Source of the DNA: Janthinobacterium lividum
GTDB lineage: Bacteria; Pseudomonadota; Gammaproteobacteria; Steroidobacterales; Steroidobacteraceae
Assembly (NCBI GenBank): GCA_943327025.2
Contig: CALPVO020000031.1
Location: forward strand, 1-12,689
Length of the DNA: 12,689 bases
Direction of reading: 5' to 3'
In this document: positions 12,247 to 12,689 of the stretch, piece by piece
How the letters are laid out: each line of letters begins with the position of its first letter
How positions within the stretch are numbered: position 1 is the stretch's first letter
Translations under genes and position numbers: made by a program
The notes under the pieces: generated by a model
What the model was told of the DNA's origin: nothing
What the model saw: the letters and a program-made list of their open reading frames with translations, nothing else
The model's database searches: none

Positions 12247-12689
12247 TGGGGGCTCCCGACAGACAGCCATTGGTCCTGCTGCAGCGGCAGGTAGGTCAGT
12301 TGCAACTGGCCGCGCGACGCATTGCCGACGGCATAAGTATTTTCAAGCGTGTCGCCAGGGCGAACGTCAAAGACGCGGTCGCCACGGACGAGAAAATAAA
12401 CCGGCTTGTCCCCGGACTTTACATAACTTCCAAGGAAGGTGTACGGCAAAGGTGGTGCCGTCGGCACCACCGCTGCTGGTGGCGGTGGCGGTGGTGGCGG
12501 TGGCGGCGCGACATACCAGGAGTGACTGGAGAAGAGGTCGTTGCCGACTTTGGCCGCCGCACGGGTAGCGAAGTTCACTCCCTCTCGGCTGGCAAGAGGA
12601 GCACTACCGGCCTTGGCAAACGGACGGCCGACGGGTTCAACCACCGCCGACTCTTGGGGCGCCGCAAACCAGAGAACCGAAAACAACAG
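12243..12689 (-). CDS. GspC/PilP-like inner-membrane assembly protein, 5' end beyond window
   Basis: The last 148 codons of a gene entering from the right edge. The frame stays open to the edge and begins inside a hydrophobic stretch (LLFSVLWFAA), so the true start and most of an N-terminal membrane anchor are missing; the TTG at 12686 is not a credible start. A periplasmic linker with ten consecutive prolines follows, then a compact domain of about 70 residues (PYTFLGSYV, KPVYFLVRGDRVFDVRPGD, TYAVGNASRGQLQLTYLPL) resembling the homology region of GspC or PilP. These proteins link the inner-membrane platform to the secretin, which fits the next gene. Its stop overlaps the secretin start by 2 bases (GTGA). 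Family assignment rests on domain layout and context. Confidence 0.78.
   Translation of the reverse strand: MLFSVLWFAAPQESAVVEPVGRPFAKAGSAPLASREGVNFATRAAAKVGNDLFSSHSWYVAPPPPPPPPPPAAVVPTAPPLPYTFLGSYVKSGDKPVYFLVRGDRVFDVRPGDTLENTYAVGNASRGQLQLTYLPLQQDQWLSVGSPQ
12253..12257 (-). promoter_or_regulatory. Shine-Dalgarno deciding the secretin GTG start
   Basis: GGGAG on the minus strand, 6 bases before GTG 12246. The start then overlaps the upstream TGA as GTGA, and the lipoprotein signal peptide has a normal length of 27 residues. It is preferred to ATG at 12270. Confidence 0.6.
12477..12506 (-). repeat. Proline-codon repeat (ten CCN codons)
   Basis: Thirty bases of alternating CCA and CCG codons encode ten prolines in the periplasmic linker of the GspC/PilP-like protein. 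Such a run would form a stiff extended spacer and is the kind of sequence that needs elongation factor P for efficient translation. The GGTGGC-like repetition is also prone to length change by slippage. Confidence 0.85.

Noticed and set aside
12477..12506. GGTGGC repetition as a CRISPR or regulatory repeat
   Set aside because: It is explained by ten proline codons within an open frame.
12686..12689. TTG at 12686 as the start of the GspC/PilP-like gene
   Set aside because: The frame is open to the window edge and the TTG falls inside a hydrophobic membrane segment, so the true start lies outside.

Overview
The window comes from the GC-rich chromosome of a Gram-negative bacterium, most likely a beta- or gammaproteobacterium. 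Evidence for this is a TorF-type outer-membrane protein, a lipoprotein secretin with pseudopilins, an N-carbamoylputrescine amidase with a cupin-type polyamine regulator, and Shine-Dalgarno-led, tightly overlapping operons. I cannot place it to genus. No rRNA, tRNA, CRISPR array, transposase or phage gene is visible, so this looks like ordinary chromosome with four functional blocks.

Block 1 (1-3477) is amine metabolism plus a repair-type nuclease. On the minus strand, a PuuR-like XRE-cupin regulator (1407-1955) is followed by AguB, N-carbamoylputrescine amidase (405-1292), and the 5' part of a DnaQ-family exonuclease that runs off the left edge (1-381). Divergent from the regulator is an omega-amino acid/putrescine:pyruvate aminotransferase (2134-3477). 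AguB would make putrescine and the aminotransferase would consume putrescine or beta-alanine, with the regulator controlling one or both. The 178-base divergent gap holds a plausible promoter and a PuuR-box-like sequence.

Block 2 (3478-4896): a strong bidirectional terminator (3550-3576) separates the aminotransferase from a convergent TorF-family porin (3637-4371, minus), which has an extended -10 promoter. A gene-free stretch of 525 bases follows. It is rich in palindromes and could hold a structured RNA.

Block 3 (4897-8382, plus) is the most interesting part. It is a compact four-gene operon: an unrecognised predicted outer-membrane beta-barrel with a histidine-rich N-terminus, a small periplasmic phosphate-binding-protein-like domain, a membrane histidine kinase, and a stand-alone receiver. 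The genes overlap by 1, 13 and 4 bases. The layout suggests a sensing chain from outer membrane through periplasm to cytoplasm, with no DNA-binding output in the operon.

Block 4 (8447-12689, minus) is part of a non-canonical type II secretion/type IV pilus-like operon. In transcription order it holds a GspC/PilP-like protein (5' end beyond the window), a TPR-secretin-cohesin lipoprotein, two GspG-like pseudopilins, and a pseudopilin lacking the usual Glu+5. All four junctions overlap (GTGA, GTGA, ATGGTAA and a 14-base overlap), so translation is probably coupled. ATPase, platform and peptidase genes are not in the window. A 23-base tandem duplication lies where blocks 3 and 4 converge.
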